Shown piece by piece: positions 25,501 to 39,547 of a stretch of 64,000 nt of DNA. Origin of the DNA: Corylus avellana (Eukaryota > Streptophyta > Magnoliopsida > Fagales > Betulaceae); the NCBI RefSeq assembly GCF_901000735.1, contig NC_081551.1:18132545-18196544 (forward strand). Direction: 5' to 3'. Both the position numbers and the translations under genes were made by a program. Each line of letters begins with the position of its first letter. The first letter of the stretch is position 1. Below the pieces are notes generated by a model, which saw only the letters and a program-made list of their open reading frames with translations, was not told where the DNA came from and ran no database searches.

Positions 25501-28500
25501 CTGAAAACAAGATTGACAGGAGTACAGATTTAAAAAAAAATTGCAGAGAACACAAGGCTTAACGACCATTCTAATTTCTAAATGAGACAACACCCTTTCT
25601 TACACCAAAAAGAAAAAAAAAACCAAAAAAAAGAACTTAACTCACGTGAACAGAAATCAGAATTAACAAGGTAGTCACAATATCAATAAAATGAAAAATC
25701 ATCCAAATCAGTTTTGCAAATTTCCTATAATTTAAAATTTCCCAAGGCAATTTAACTTGAGAAACAAAAAGATATAAGAAAAAAGTTCAATTAGAGCAAG
25801 TTGTGTTCATCAATTTTCAGAGCAAAATTTGAGAATCAAGTCAATGACCATCACATTATCTAGTTTACAATGGTGTAGAATGAACCAAGAACAGGATATG
25901 GATCAGCATTTTGATATAAGAAAAAATCACAAATGCCTTTTGCAAACTTGATGATATGTCCATCCCATTCAAATGAGCAAATGTGGTTGTTACATATAAC
26001 CAAATTAACAGAATCATAAGACAACCATTTTAATGACACAGAAACAAACTGTTTAACAAATACCTGAGGCGTCCCTACACTAGTAGCTGCCATAGCTTCA
26101 GCACATGTTGTACTAGCTGCAAGTTGATGTAGTACTCGTAAACAACTAAGACGTACACGTTCTTGTGGGGTTTGTGATGGCTGTGTTGATCCATCATCAG
26201 GTTCATCTCTTCTATCAGCATAATTGCCATTATTCACCTCCTCTGATGCCATTGTTTCTCGTCTTCCCTCATAGGCCACAGCGGCCACAAGTTTTGGCAC
26301 GTATCCAAGATATCCAACATGATCTGCAAGTGCAGGGTGTACTCGCAATAACGAAACCAGAGCAGCAGAGAGGAGCAAAGGAAGCTCAGGGTCAACAGGT
26401 TGTGTTTCATAATGTGTGGCAGCAATGGATGACAAATACTGATCCAGTAGTCCTTCCAAGAATCTCTTTGGATTTCTCAGGGGAAATTTGGGATCTTTTA
26501 AGAACAGCCTGACATAGATTCCACCAACCTGCAAGATCATGTAACTTTTAGTTCATGAACAGCATGAAGACACATATAGCTAAACACAACATGTATCAGA
26601 TGATACCTGTGGCTCGTCTCTCATTTCCTGCTGCCCAGATGCCTGCTCAGGTACATCCCAATCAACGACACGACCTTTTATCTGTTCGCGGTATAGGTCT
26701 GCTGCCATAGTTGCAATCTGTGCAGATAAAGAAGCTGCCATTGCTGGTGTCCATACAAGTTCAGGTGTCTCTGTCGTCTGTTCAAGGGCAACTACAACAG
26801 CCTCACCAGGACCATCCCTAATAACCGATACCAGGCCATCTGGAAGAAATCTTGCCAGTGTTATTGCAACTCTAGGCCCATGCATTGGCTGCCCAACAAG
26901 TTTCCCCAACAAAGAGGCTGCTGCAGCTCTTTGCTGTAAGGGAATTTCTTCTGCGCATTAAAGTTATTCTTATTAATAAAATATAATTTGATAATGAAAA
27001 CAAAAAGAAAAGGCAACAAAGTTCATTACCCTGCAATGGCAAAAGAAGTTCCAGAATGTACACCACTCCACCGTGCTTGGCAGCAGCCCAAGCAAGTTCT
27101 GCTGTGCTTGCCAATGCATAAAGAACATGAAGAACCCCTTCCCGACAATTTGGGGAAGAGTGAAGCATTTGTAATAAAATGAGAAGACTAGATCCATCCG
27201 CAACCATAGCCTCCAAGCATGGAGCATATGCAGTCAATAGTGATAATACATGCAGGCAAAGTTGAGGAATGTTGCTTTCTGATGCAACAGGCACAGAAAA
27301 GCATTCAAAAAGAGGCAACAGCTTGTCTTTAGTAGAAAATATTGACGCCAAACTTGGACTGCTTGTCAGTAAGTTCTGCCAGTATAAGAAATGTGTCAGA
27401 TACATAAGATGAATAGCAACTCAATATAACAAGTGAGCAATGTACCTGAAGCGAGGTCAATCCAGATTGAAGGTTTTTAACCAGTTCAATTTTTTCCTTG
27501 TTTGCCACTAGTCCATCAGATACTACCAAAGAATCATCAGAAATCTGCTGTTCATTGATTGATCCAGCAGCCAAATCACTTTGGTTCTCAGATGTTTCAT
27601 GCTGTTCATTAACTGATCCATGAGCCATATCATTTTGATGCTCAGATGTCTCAAGGGATAAGCCATTGACATTAACTTCATTTTGACTATCAGAATCTGT
27701 AGCACACTTATTATGCAACAGATGTGATATAAAATCAATTAGAGCAACGCAAAAAGCTTCTGGTTCACTGATCTCAAAATCTGGCTGATCATTGTAGACC
27801 CTCAAGTAAACATTGCCTACAAAGAGTTCTTTTGATAGTGCCTTATACACAAAGAACTGTGAATCTTTTAGGTCATACGAACCATCAGGACCCTGACTTG
27901 CACGTTGCTGATCCACAAATTTCAATAGTTCTGCTCGGGTTGAAGAGTTCCAGATAATCTAAAACCACAAGTGGTTAATATAGTGAAGATTATACTCAAA
28001 ATATGACTAATAATCACACATGTAACTAAATTCCCAGAGAGGATGATTAATGAGATACATGCCAGATGATTAAATAACTCTGCATGCAAATAGAGCATAT
28101 GACCATTTTGAAGCCATCGTTTCCTATTGCCCAAAAGTAGAAGTGCAACTATTTGCAGGATAATCTCATTAGACCCCATGATTAATTACACAACCTAAGG
28201 AAAGGACGAGGGCTTGAAGACTTAACAAAAAAGTAAGGCTGAAAAGAAAAAAGAAAACCTAACAATATTTTTTATCAGTAAATATTGTTAGGTTTTCTGT
28301 TTTCCTAACAATATTTACTTATCAAAAATAACATTATTTAGGCTATTATCTTCTTTGGTGGTGATCATCGGTCCATTCAGATGATTTTGAAGGAGTTCTG
28401 ACAACCAAACTGGCCTCTTCAGTTTGGGAAATGACCAATTGAATTGCACCACTAGAGGCTGACCAACCAAACATTGGTATAGTCGGTGAGTAAATTGATC

Positions 28501-31500
28501 GACACTGATAGCTAATAAAAGGTTTTCAAAGGCTAATCTCTAGCCACCATCCAATGAGCCAGTGATGGAAAACAAAGGATATCCTTCAAGTATCTCCTAA
28601 TGTAGCACACGTGATCACCAAAACTAACCGAGAATGATCAGAGCGGTGCGACACAGTGGGTCTCATTGTTTTCTAGCAGTGAGTTGAGAATGATCGGTGC
28701 CGCGTACCGAGGGGTCATCTGAAATTAACTAAGACTATTGGCACATGTGGCATGGTCAATTTTTGTGGTTCCCTGAATGCCTTGCACATTTTCGGTTGGT
28801 TTGGTATGTAGTGGTTTTTAGGCCTTAAAACTGAGCACCAAGGCAACGGCATCAGTTTCACTAAAACATGAATTGCAACATGCTGCTAAATTGTCAAAAA
28901 CCAACCAAGGTCATCAGCCCAGTTGATTAGGAAAAAGTATTATAAAATTGAGGGGAAGCCTATGTTAACATGCCTAGTTTAGACCCTAAGAAATACACGC
29001 ACTTCCATGTGCAAAAACACCTTGGAACTTAAAGCTAGAAACACTCTATGAGCCTTCCAAATATTGTCAATCTAGTCCCACAACTTATGTCTCAACATAC
29101 ATAATTTAATATTTACCTTTAAAGACTATTGTTAATATTATGCAATTGCACCCTCAAAAGAAACCACCAAAGTTTTAAAACACACACACACGCATTAATA
29201 TTAAAAGGAAGGATGCAAGACCATAGAATAATAATCCAAAGCCTTTGACATCACGTCATCTATGAATGATCTTCAGTGGATTCTCCATATTAAACAACTT
29301 ACTGGCCATCAATTTATAGATGTCGCTTATTAGTACTCAAAATATTTTATACCATGAAATCATAGCCCACCCAAACAAATCAAAATCAGAAAACTGACTC
29401 CTTTCCACAACATATAAGCATATTCTAAGTCATCCAACAGAATTTGATTCATTCCTAGAAATCTTAACACACAAGTTGTCTTCAGGTAGACGAGAAAACA
29501 GAAAACTCATAGGGTTTACCTCTGGAGACTCCAAGTTGGTGTTTAATCTAGACAGTAGGTCTTTTGGCACTTGATCTTTTAACATACTGGAAAGTTTAGG
29601 AGTTAGCAAAGCTCTGAGGGCATCAGCAGCACCCTGATTGTAAGGTGTTGAATTCTCATCACTACATAAACCACTAAGCCTTGATAGGGCCTGGGATGCT
29701 TGCACAGCATGCAGATTTTTTGCAATCTGAACACTAGCGCCAACCCCATGTGACTCGGTCATATCAGATTCCTCTGCAGTTGAATCATACTGAAGCAGCA
29801 GAGGCAAGAGGTACCTAAAAACAGCCAAAATTAAAGCAGTGAGATTGATGCATTAATATGTGATACAGGGAAACAAGGTTAGAAGTATCATAACAATTAT
29901 ACTAATGTTTCAATTAAAAAACTCATATGCTAACAACTCAAAAAACAAATAAAATAAAATAAAACAAAACAAAAAGATTTAAGAACGTAAACTACAGCTT
30001 TTAACAGAAAGAATGAGTGGATTTAGTGCCACCTAATCTTTTTTTCTTTTGATTAGTAAGAATATGCACCTAATCTAAATTTATGGCCATTGATTTAGCA
30101 GTGAAGCAATCATGCAGCCAAGTTAAGGGTTTGGACAAGTCATATGGATGATGATGATAATGATGATGATATATAGACTTACCACAAAACACCAGCGTTT
30201 AATAAGGCATTCTGCAACTCATCAGACACAGAAACATTGGCAATTGTCTGGAGGGCAGCATCAACTGCCGCAGGTACAAGCTCAAGTTCAGTGCAGTTGA
30301 CAATGTCATCAACTAGTCCGGAAAGTTCAAGCATCTCAATTCTGGCACTCTGAAATTGACTCAAACCAGAAAAGGTTTGCATCACATTTGTAACAATGAT
30401 GGCAGATGGTTCACTTGCAGGAGTAGTAGGCTGAACAACACACATGCAACGGGAAAGAAGAGTTGCAAGAAGTTGTATCCCATCGTCCCTTACAAGCTCT
30501 TCACCATTCAATGAAGAAGATGAGCACCTAAAGATGGGAAAATCATAAGAAGCTAATGGAACATACCGGTGTCAATATTCAATTATTATTATAGTAAAAT
30601 CAACAAAAGAGATATTGGCCCAAGGGAGATTTACGTCAACCAAATAAGCTCTGATGCGGCAACAAGGAGGGGTGCTCTATCAGCAGAAAGAAAATTGTTA
30701 TCATCTTTGTCCACAGTAACTGCATTGAGTAGCATGGGATAGCCAGCATATTTAAATGGCTCCAGTAAATATCCATATCGTCGGTATAAGATACACTGTC
30801 CTTTCAATAGAAGTAACAACCTCCAAGGCTGAGGACCTTGCAAGCCTTGCATGGTGGCCTACAAACAGTCATATTGAGGAAAATGTTTAGCAAGCTTAAA
30901 NNNNNNNNNNNNNNNNNNNNNNNNNNNNNNNNNNNNNNNNNNNNNNNNNNNNNNNNNNNNNNNNNNNNNNNNNNNNNNNNNNNNNNNNNNNNNNNNNNNN
31001 AAAAAAAAAAAAAAAAAACCAAAAAAAAGAACATAACTCACATGAACAGAAATCAGAATTAACAAGGTGGTCACAATATCAATAAAATGAAAAATCATCC
31101 AAATCAATTTTGCAAATTTCCGAAGGCAATTTAACTTGAGAAACAAAAAGATACAAGAAAAAGGTTCAATTAGAGCAAGTTGTGTTCATAAATTTTCAGA
31201 GCAAAATTTGAGAATCAAGTCAATGACCATCACATTATCTAGTTTACAATGGTGTACAATGAACCAAGAACAAGATATGGATCAGCATTTTGATATAAGA
31301 AAAAATCACAAATGCTTTTTGCAAACTTGATTATATGTCCATCCCATTCAAATGAGCAAATGTGGTTGTTACATATAACCAAATTAACAGAATCATGAGT
31401 CAACCATTTTAATGCAGAGAAACAAACTGTTTAACAAATACCTGAGGTGTCCCTACACTAGTAGCTGCCATAGCTTCAGCACATGTTGTACTAGCTGCAA

Positions 31501-34500
31501 GTTGATGTAGTACTCGTAAACAACTAAGACGTACACGTTCTTGTGGGGTTTGTGATGGCTGTGTTGATCCATCATCAGGTTCATCTCTTCTATCAGTATA
31601 GTTGCCATTATTCACCTCCTCTGATGCCATTGTTTCTCGTCTTCCCTCATAGGCCACAGCGGCCACAAGTTTTGGCACGTATCCAAGATATCCAACATGA
31701 TCTGCAAGTGCAGGGTGTACTCGCAATAACGAAACCAGAGCAGCAGAGAGGAGCAAAGGAAGCTCAGGGTCAACAGGTTGTGTTTCATAATGTGTGGCAG
31801 CAATGGATGACAAATACTGATCCAGTAGTCCTTCCAAGAATCTCTTTGGATTTCTCAGGGGAAATTTGGGATCTTTTAAGAACAGCCTGACATAGATTCC
31901 ACCAACCTGCAAGATCATGTAACTTTTAGTTCATGAACAGCATGAAGACACATATGGCTAAACACAACATGTATCAGGTGATACCTGTGGCTCGTCTCTC
32001 ATTTCCTGCTGCCCGGATGCCTGCTCAGGTACATCCCAATCAACGACACGACCTTTTATCTGTTCGCGGTATAGGTCTGCTGCCATAGTTGCAATCTGTG
32101 CAGACAAAGAAGCTGCCATTGCTGGTGTCCATACAAGTTCAGGTGTCTCTGTCGTCTGTTCAAGGGCAGCTACAACAGCCTCACCAGGACCATCCCTAAT
32201 AACTGATACCAGGCCATCTGGAAGAAATCTTGCCAGTGTTATTGCAACTCTAGGCCCATGCATTGGCTGCCCAACAAGTTTCCCCAACAAAGAGGCTGCT
32301 GCAGCTCTTTGCTGTAAGGGAATTTCTTCTGTACATTAAAGTTATTCTTATTAATAAAATATAATTTGATAATGAAAACAAAAAGAAAAGGCAACAAAGT
32401 TCATTACCCTGCAACGGCAAAAGAAGTTCCAGAATGTACACCACTCCACCGTGCTTGGCAGCAGCCCAAGCAAGTTCTGCTGTGCTTGCCAATGCATAAA
32501 GAACATGAAGAACCCCTTCCCGACAATTTGGGGAAGAGTGAAGCATTTGTAATAAAATGAGAAGACTAGATCCATCCGCAACCATAGCCTCCAAGCATGG
32601 AGCATATGCAGTCAATAGTGATAATACATGCAGGCAAAGTTGAGGAATGTTGCTTTCTGATGCGACAGGCACAGAAAAGCATTCAAAAAGAGGCAACAGC
32701 TTGTCTTTAGTAGAAAATATTGACGCCAAACTTGGACTGCTTGTCAGTAAGTTCTGCAAGTATAAGAAATGTGTCAGATACATAAGATGAATAGCAACTC
32801 AATATAACAAGTGAGCAATGTACCTGAAGCGAGGTCAATCCAGATTGAAGGTTTTTAACCAGTTCAATTTTTTCCTTGTTTGCCACTTGTCCATCAGATA
32901 CTGCCAAAGAATCATCAGAAATCTGCTGTTCATTGATTGGTTCAGTAGCCAAATCACTTTGGTTCTCAGATGTTTCATGCTGTTCATTAACTGATCCATG
33001 AGCCATATCATTTTGATGCTCAGATGTCTCAAGGGATAAGCCATTGACATTAACTTCATTTTGACTATCAGAATCTGTAGCACACTTATTATGCAATAGA
33101 TGTGATATAAAATCAATTAGAGCAACGCAAAAGGCTTCTGGTTCACTGATCTCAAAATCTGGCTGATCATTGTAGACCCTCAAGTAGACATTGCCTACAA
33201 AGAGTTCTTTTGATAGTGCCTTATACACAAAGAACTGTGAATCTTTTAGGTCATACGAACCATCAGGACCCTGACTTGCACGTTGCTGATCCACAAATTT
33301 CAATAGTTCTGCCCGGGTTGAAGAGTTCCAGATAATCTAAAACCACAAGTGGTTAATATAGTGAAGATTATACTCAAAATATGACTAATAATCACACATG
33401 TAACTAAATTCCCAGAGACGATGATTAATGAGATACATGCCAGATGATTAAATAACTCTGCATGCAAATAGAGCATATGACCATTTCAAAGCGATCGTTT
33501 CCTATTGCCCAAAAATAGAAGTGCAACTATTTGCAGGATAATCTCATTAGACCCCATGATTAATTACACAACCTTAGGAAAGGACGAGGGCTTGAAGACT
33601 TAACAAAAAAGTTAAGGCTGAAAAGAAAAAAGAAAACCTAACAATATTTTTTATAAGTAAATATTGTTAGGTTTTCTGTTTTCCTAACAATATTTACTTA
33701 TCAAAAATAACATTATTTAGGCTATTATCTTCTTTGGTGGTGATCATCGGTCCATTCAGAAGATTTTGAGGGAGTTCTGACAACCAAACTGGCCTCTTCA
33801 GTTTGGGAAATGACCAATTGAATCGCACCACTAGAGGCTGACCAACCAAACATTGGTATGGTCGGTGAGTAAATTGATCGACACTGATCGCTAATAAAAG
33901 GTTTTCAAAGGCTAACCTCTAGCCACCATCCAATGAGCCAGTGATGGAAAACAAAGGATATCCTTCAAGTATCTCCTAATGTAGCACACGTGATCACCAA
34001 AACTAACCGAGAATGATCAGAGCGGTGTGACACAGTGGGTCTCGTAGTTTTCTAGCAGTGAGTTGAGAATGATCGGTGCTGCGTACCGAGGGGTCATCCG
34101 AAATTAACTAAGACTATAGGCACATGTGGAATGGTCAATTTTTGTGGTTCCCTAAAACATGAATTGCAACATGCTGCTAAATTGTCAAAAACCAACCAAG
34201 GTCATCAGCCCAGTTGATTAGGAAAAAGTATTATAAAATTGAGGGGAAGCCTACGTTAACATGCCTAGTTTAAACCCTAAGAAATACACGCACTTCCATG
34301 TGCAAAAACAGCTTGGAACTTAAAGCTAGAAACACTCTATGAGCCTTCCAAATATTGTCAATTTAGTCCCACAACTTATGTCTCAACATACATAATTTAA
34401 TATTTACCTTTAATGACTATTTTTAATATTATGCAATTGCAGCCTCAAAAGAAACCACCAAAGTTCTAAAAAGAAACACACACACACATTAATATTAAAA

Positions 34501-37500
34501 GGAAGGATGCAAGACCATAGAATAATAATCCAAAGCCTTTGACATCACGTCATCTATGAATGATCTTCGGTGGATTCTCCATATTAAACAACTTACTGGC
34601 CATCAATTTATAGATGTCGCTTATTAGTACTCAAAATATTTTATACCATGAAATCATAGCCCACCCAAACAAATCAAAATCAGAAAACTGACACCTTTCC
34701 ACAACATATATGCATATTCTAAGTCATCCAACAGAATTTGATCTTCATTCCTAGAAATCTTAACACACAAGTTGTCTTCCAGTAGACGAGAAAACAGAAA
34801 ATTCATAGGATTTACCTCTGGAGACTCCAAGTTGGTGTTTAATCTAGACAGTAGGTCTTTTGGCACTTGATCTTTTAACATACTGGAAAGTTTAGGAGTT
34901 AGCAAAGCTCTGAGGGCATCAGCAGCACCCTGATTGTAAGGTGTTGAATTCTCATCACTACATAAACCACTAAGCCTTGATAGGGCCTCGGATGCTTGCA
35001 CAGCATGCAGATTTTTTGCAATCTGAACACTAGCGCCAACCCCATGTGACTCGGTCATATCAGATTCCTCTGCAGTTGAATCATACTGAAGCAGCAGAGG
35101 CAAGAGGTACCTAAAAACAGCCAAAATTAAAGCAGTGAGATTGATGCATTAATATGTGATACAGGGAAACAAGGTTAGAAGTATCATAACAATTATATTA
35201 ATGTTTCAATTAAAAAACTCATATGCTAACAACTCAAAAAAACAAATAAAATAAAATAAAACAAAACAAAAAGATTTAAGAACGTAAACTACAGCTTTTA
35301 ACAGAAAGAATGAGTGGATTTAGTGCCACCTAATCTTTTTTTCTTTTGATTAGTAAGAATATGCACCTAATCTAAATTCATGGCCATTGATTTAGCAGTG
35401 AAGCAATCATGCAGCCAAGTTAAGGGTTTGGACAAGTCAAATGGATGATGATGATATATAGACTTACCACAAAACACCAGCGTTTAATAAGGCATTCTGC
35501 AACTTATCAGACACAGAAACATTGGCAATTGTCTGGAGGGCAGCATCAACTGCCGCAGGTACAAGCTCAAGTTCAGTGCAGTTGACAATGTCATCAACTA
35601 GTCCGGAAAGTTCAAGCATCTCAATTCTGGCACTCTGAAATTGACTCAAACCAGAAAAGGTTTGCATCACATTTGTAACAATGATGGCAGATGGTTCACT
35701 TGCAGGAGTAGTAGGCTGAACAACACACATGCAACGGGAAAGAAGAGTTGCAAGAAGTTGTATCCCATCGTCCCTTACAAGCTCTTCACCATTCAATGAA
35801 GAAGATGAGCACCTAAAGATGGGAAAATCATAAGAAGCTAATGGAACATACCGGTGTCAATATTCAATTATTATTATAGTAAAATCAACAAAAGAGATAT
35901 TGGCCCAAGGGAGATTTACGTCAACCAAATAAGCTCTGATGCGGCAACAAGGAGGGGTGCTCTATCAGCAGAAAGAAAATTGTTATCATCTTTGTCCACA
36001 GTAACTGCATTGAGTAGCATGGGATAGCCAGCATATTTAAATGGCTCCAGTAAATATCCATATCGTCGGTATAAGATACACTGTCCTTTCAATAGAAGTA
36101 ACAACCTCCAAGGCTGAGGACCTTGCAAGCCTTGCATGGTGGCCTACAAACAGTCATATTGAGGAAAATGTTTAGCAAGCTTAAAACAGTGGGATGAAGA
36201 TCAATAGTGATTATTCAAATCTTTCTACATTAGGAATGCTTCAAAACATGCAAATAATATCCTAAAACGCTCTACACAAACCAGAATCTTTATCATATTG
36301 CATCTTCAATTCTAAATTTTATTAATACTTAATGCCATAAATGAGCCTTGTACACCTGCACTTCACAGCCGTACAAGCTACATAAATGACTGTACTACTA
36401 GAACGCGAGACTGCACAGATATTAAAAAACAAATACTATTTCAAGACAAAAGGCTCAGATGGATGTATCAAGTGAAACTAAATACATGAGAATACTTTAT
36501 TTATTTATTTATTTTTTTTTTAATAAGTAATCGCCAATACATGGTATTTTTAAAGATCTTAGTGAAAGAGAGGAGGGGGGGCCGCATAAAAACAAGGGGA
36601 AATACAGGTATACACAGGTTTAAGTTGTTAGACCTATATCATGGGATAACTGGCCTATTCATGAAACTTCCACTATCTAGAAGGGACAACAGCCACATGG
36701 GAATACATTGAAATTCTGAAGATTTTAGCATAAGAGAATCCTGCGCATTCTCATGATTTTAAGCATTTTAAGATAGATATAATAAATTTGGAGTTCAATG
36801 ACTACCTGCAAGCGCTCATAAGCTTTCTGTACAGCAAGAAACCTCTCCCGCCCTTCAGGATTTTTGTCTGGATGGTATTTCATTGCAAGTTTCCTATATT
36901 GTCGCTTCAGTTTTTCTTCATCAATGTTCTCAATCTGCTTGGATATGCTAGATATCTCCTCACCCACCTCATCACTTGACACATCTTCCGGGGATATCTC
37001 TAATATTTTGCAAGCTTCTTCTTCAGAAAGATCCATGGGTCTTCGTGTCAACTCTTCACGCCACATTACTAGTAATGACTGTAGAAATTCAACATGCTCA
37101 ACGATTGGCCAATATGGAAACCGGATCTCATCACATAAGTTTCGAAGGTAATAACGATGACACCACATTTCATCTCTTAGTTCTGGGTATGTCACTGGTG
37201 GCATAGGCGCATACTCATATAAAGAGTGGCAATGCTGTGACAATTTATGGGGAAAATCTCCAAGATGCTGCAAAACCTGGTTGAAAGGCAAAGAGCTCAG
37301 ATTCAGCTGTAGTTTATAGAGACACATAGTGCACATTCCTCACTTCAAGGTTTAGTTATACCTGACGAATCAGATTTTCTGCTCGCATTTTGTGAGTCCA
37401 TATAATCTCAGGAGTATCAGAATCAGAAACCATTGCTGCAGCAAATGCACCTGGACCACTACGCTCCAGTACATATAGCAAGGATTCAGGAAGAAGTCCA

Positions 37501-39496
37501 CCCAATACACTGCGTTTTGCGAGTGGCAATGACGCAGAAAGTGCAGCTTCTTCCCCACCATGAAATGCTTGATGGACATGAGTCACTGAGAAGAGTTGAG
37601 CAATTGAAAGGAGATTAGATCCAGGGTATGCCAGAGAAAAATAAAATGCACCTGTGCTGTATAGACGCATCATGGCCTTGGGATTTCGGGTAACAACAGC
37701 CTTCAGCAAAGCAGCAGCACCCTCTACAATACTTGGTTCCCCAGAAAGCATAGCCTAAATTAATTTGGAAAATAAAATTGAAGATAATAAGTGCCAGACA
37801 AACATTCAGGTCTCAAAATTAAAAAGGCAGGGTCTCCACCAATGTCCATGCATATCAACTAGATTAGGAAACGAGGTTTTACAATGTCGCCACTTAAAAG
37901 AATATGCACATACACATACACTCATCAGACGCGCACACAGACAATCATTCCAGGTCCAGAGAGACCATCAGACTACCACTGGGACTCATTTAGCATTAAA
38001 ATATCAAAATTGAGAGTCAAAAATCACCTGTGCAATATTGGGAAGGCAACGTGGACTTGACAAGATCCATTTTACTCTGGGAGTTGGGGTAACTATCTCT
38101 CCAGCATCATCTAAATCTGAATGAGCAGATACCATGCTATGTAATATGGACAATGCAGCCTCCCCTACCTGAAAACAAGTAACATATATCACTAAGCATC
38201 AAGAAAATAAAAATGAAATGAGGAAAAGGTTATAAGCATGTGATTTCTAAGTTAGTGTAAGAACCCAAAAAAAAAAAACACTTCTGTAGCTAGCAATTGC
38301 TAATATCCCATATGCATGATATTCCAAGGCATATCTGTCTTTCATGCATTCTCAAATAAAGTGACCATCACCCAGTGTTGGTCCTGCCAAAGCATCTCCA
38401 GAGAGGGGAGATGTTAGATACAATCCTAAGTCCTAACCTACAGCATATTTTCAAGCAGTAGCCACTCTCGAGAATTTAACCCACATACTATGCTTGACTT
38501 CAATCAGAAGCTAAGGATGACACTTCAGCACTGCAGGCTGAATTCCATAAAAGGTAAAATGCTCTATACAAGTGAAACACTGATATGCATGCAGCACACT
38601 CACAAATCCATCATAAAACAAATAATCTAATAGAGTTTATAGGTCTCAGAAAACCAACTGTAATCAAATCGCTAACAACCATAATACAGATCAGCATTAT
38701 GTTCCATGTGATATGACAATACCTGAGTAGGAGTGAGAACTGGAACCCGAATAGCTAGCGCCCAGCGAAGTTCACGGATATCACGCAACCTCTTCCAATC
38801 TAGCATCCCAGAAGCCCAGCACCTTGTTGTCCAATCAATGGCTTTCTTCGACCAGAACCTCCTGATAGCATCCTTTTCCAGGGGTCCAACTTGTGCACCA
38901 TCCTTGTCAATAAACAACCATTCCTTAAGTGGTTCCATGAAAGCGGTAGCAGCAATCAAATTTGACTGCAAAGGGATAGAAGTCCTTTCTGAAGCTTCAT
39001 GAACCACTGTCAGCAGATCCACAGCTAAAACACACCCTCCAACCAAAACACAAGCCTCTACATTTGATAGAATCTTCATCAAAGCCTGAAAATATATAGA
39101 ATGTAGAGAAGTTACTATACAGTGAAGACAAATGCAAACGTCAATTCAGGCTTTGCCTAAATCTTGAGCCCATTCCATTTATCAGGTGGATTTTCTGAAG
39201 AATATCCAGAGTTTCATTCTCTGGGAAAAACAAACCGGTAGAATGGCATCTAAGAGAGCAAAACTGTTATGTCTGCTTGAGGTTAAAAGGATCATACAAA
39301 GCTCTATTAGCGTTATCAGTATACACTATAAAGATAAGTTCACTGTCGCATGTCAATTATTCATGATCAGTCCACTACAACACATACACGAGGACAAGGG
39401 TAATTTCTGTGTAATGACATTTCCTTCCTCTATAGAGTGAAGGGTGAGATCATGGGGCCAGGACCCACCAGCTGTGTGTTTAACTTACCAATAGAA

Positions 39497-39547
<51 letters not shown>

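Noticed and set aside
26165..26512. 115-residue plus-strand frame, also at 31543-31890
   Set aside because: Antisense of GRV2 exon 18 in both copies; repeated only because the exon is repeated.
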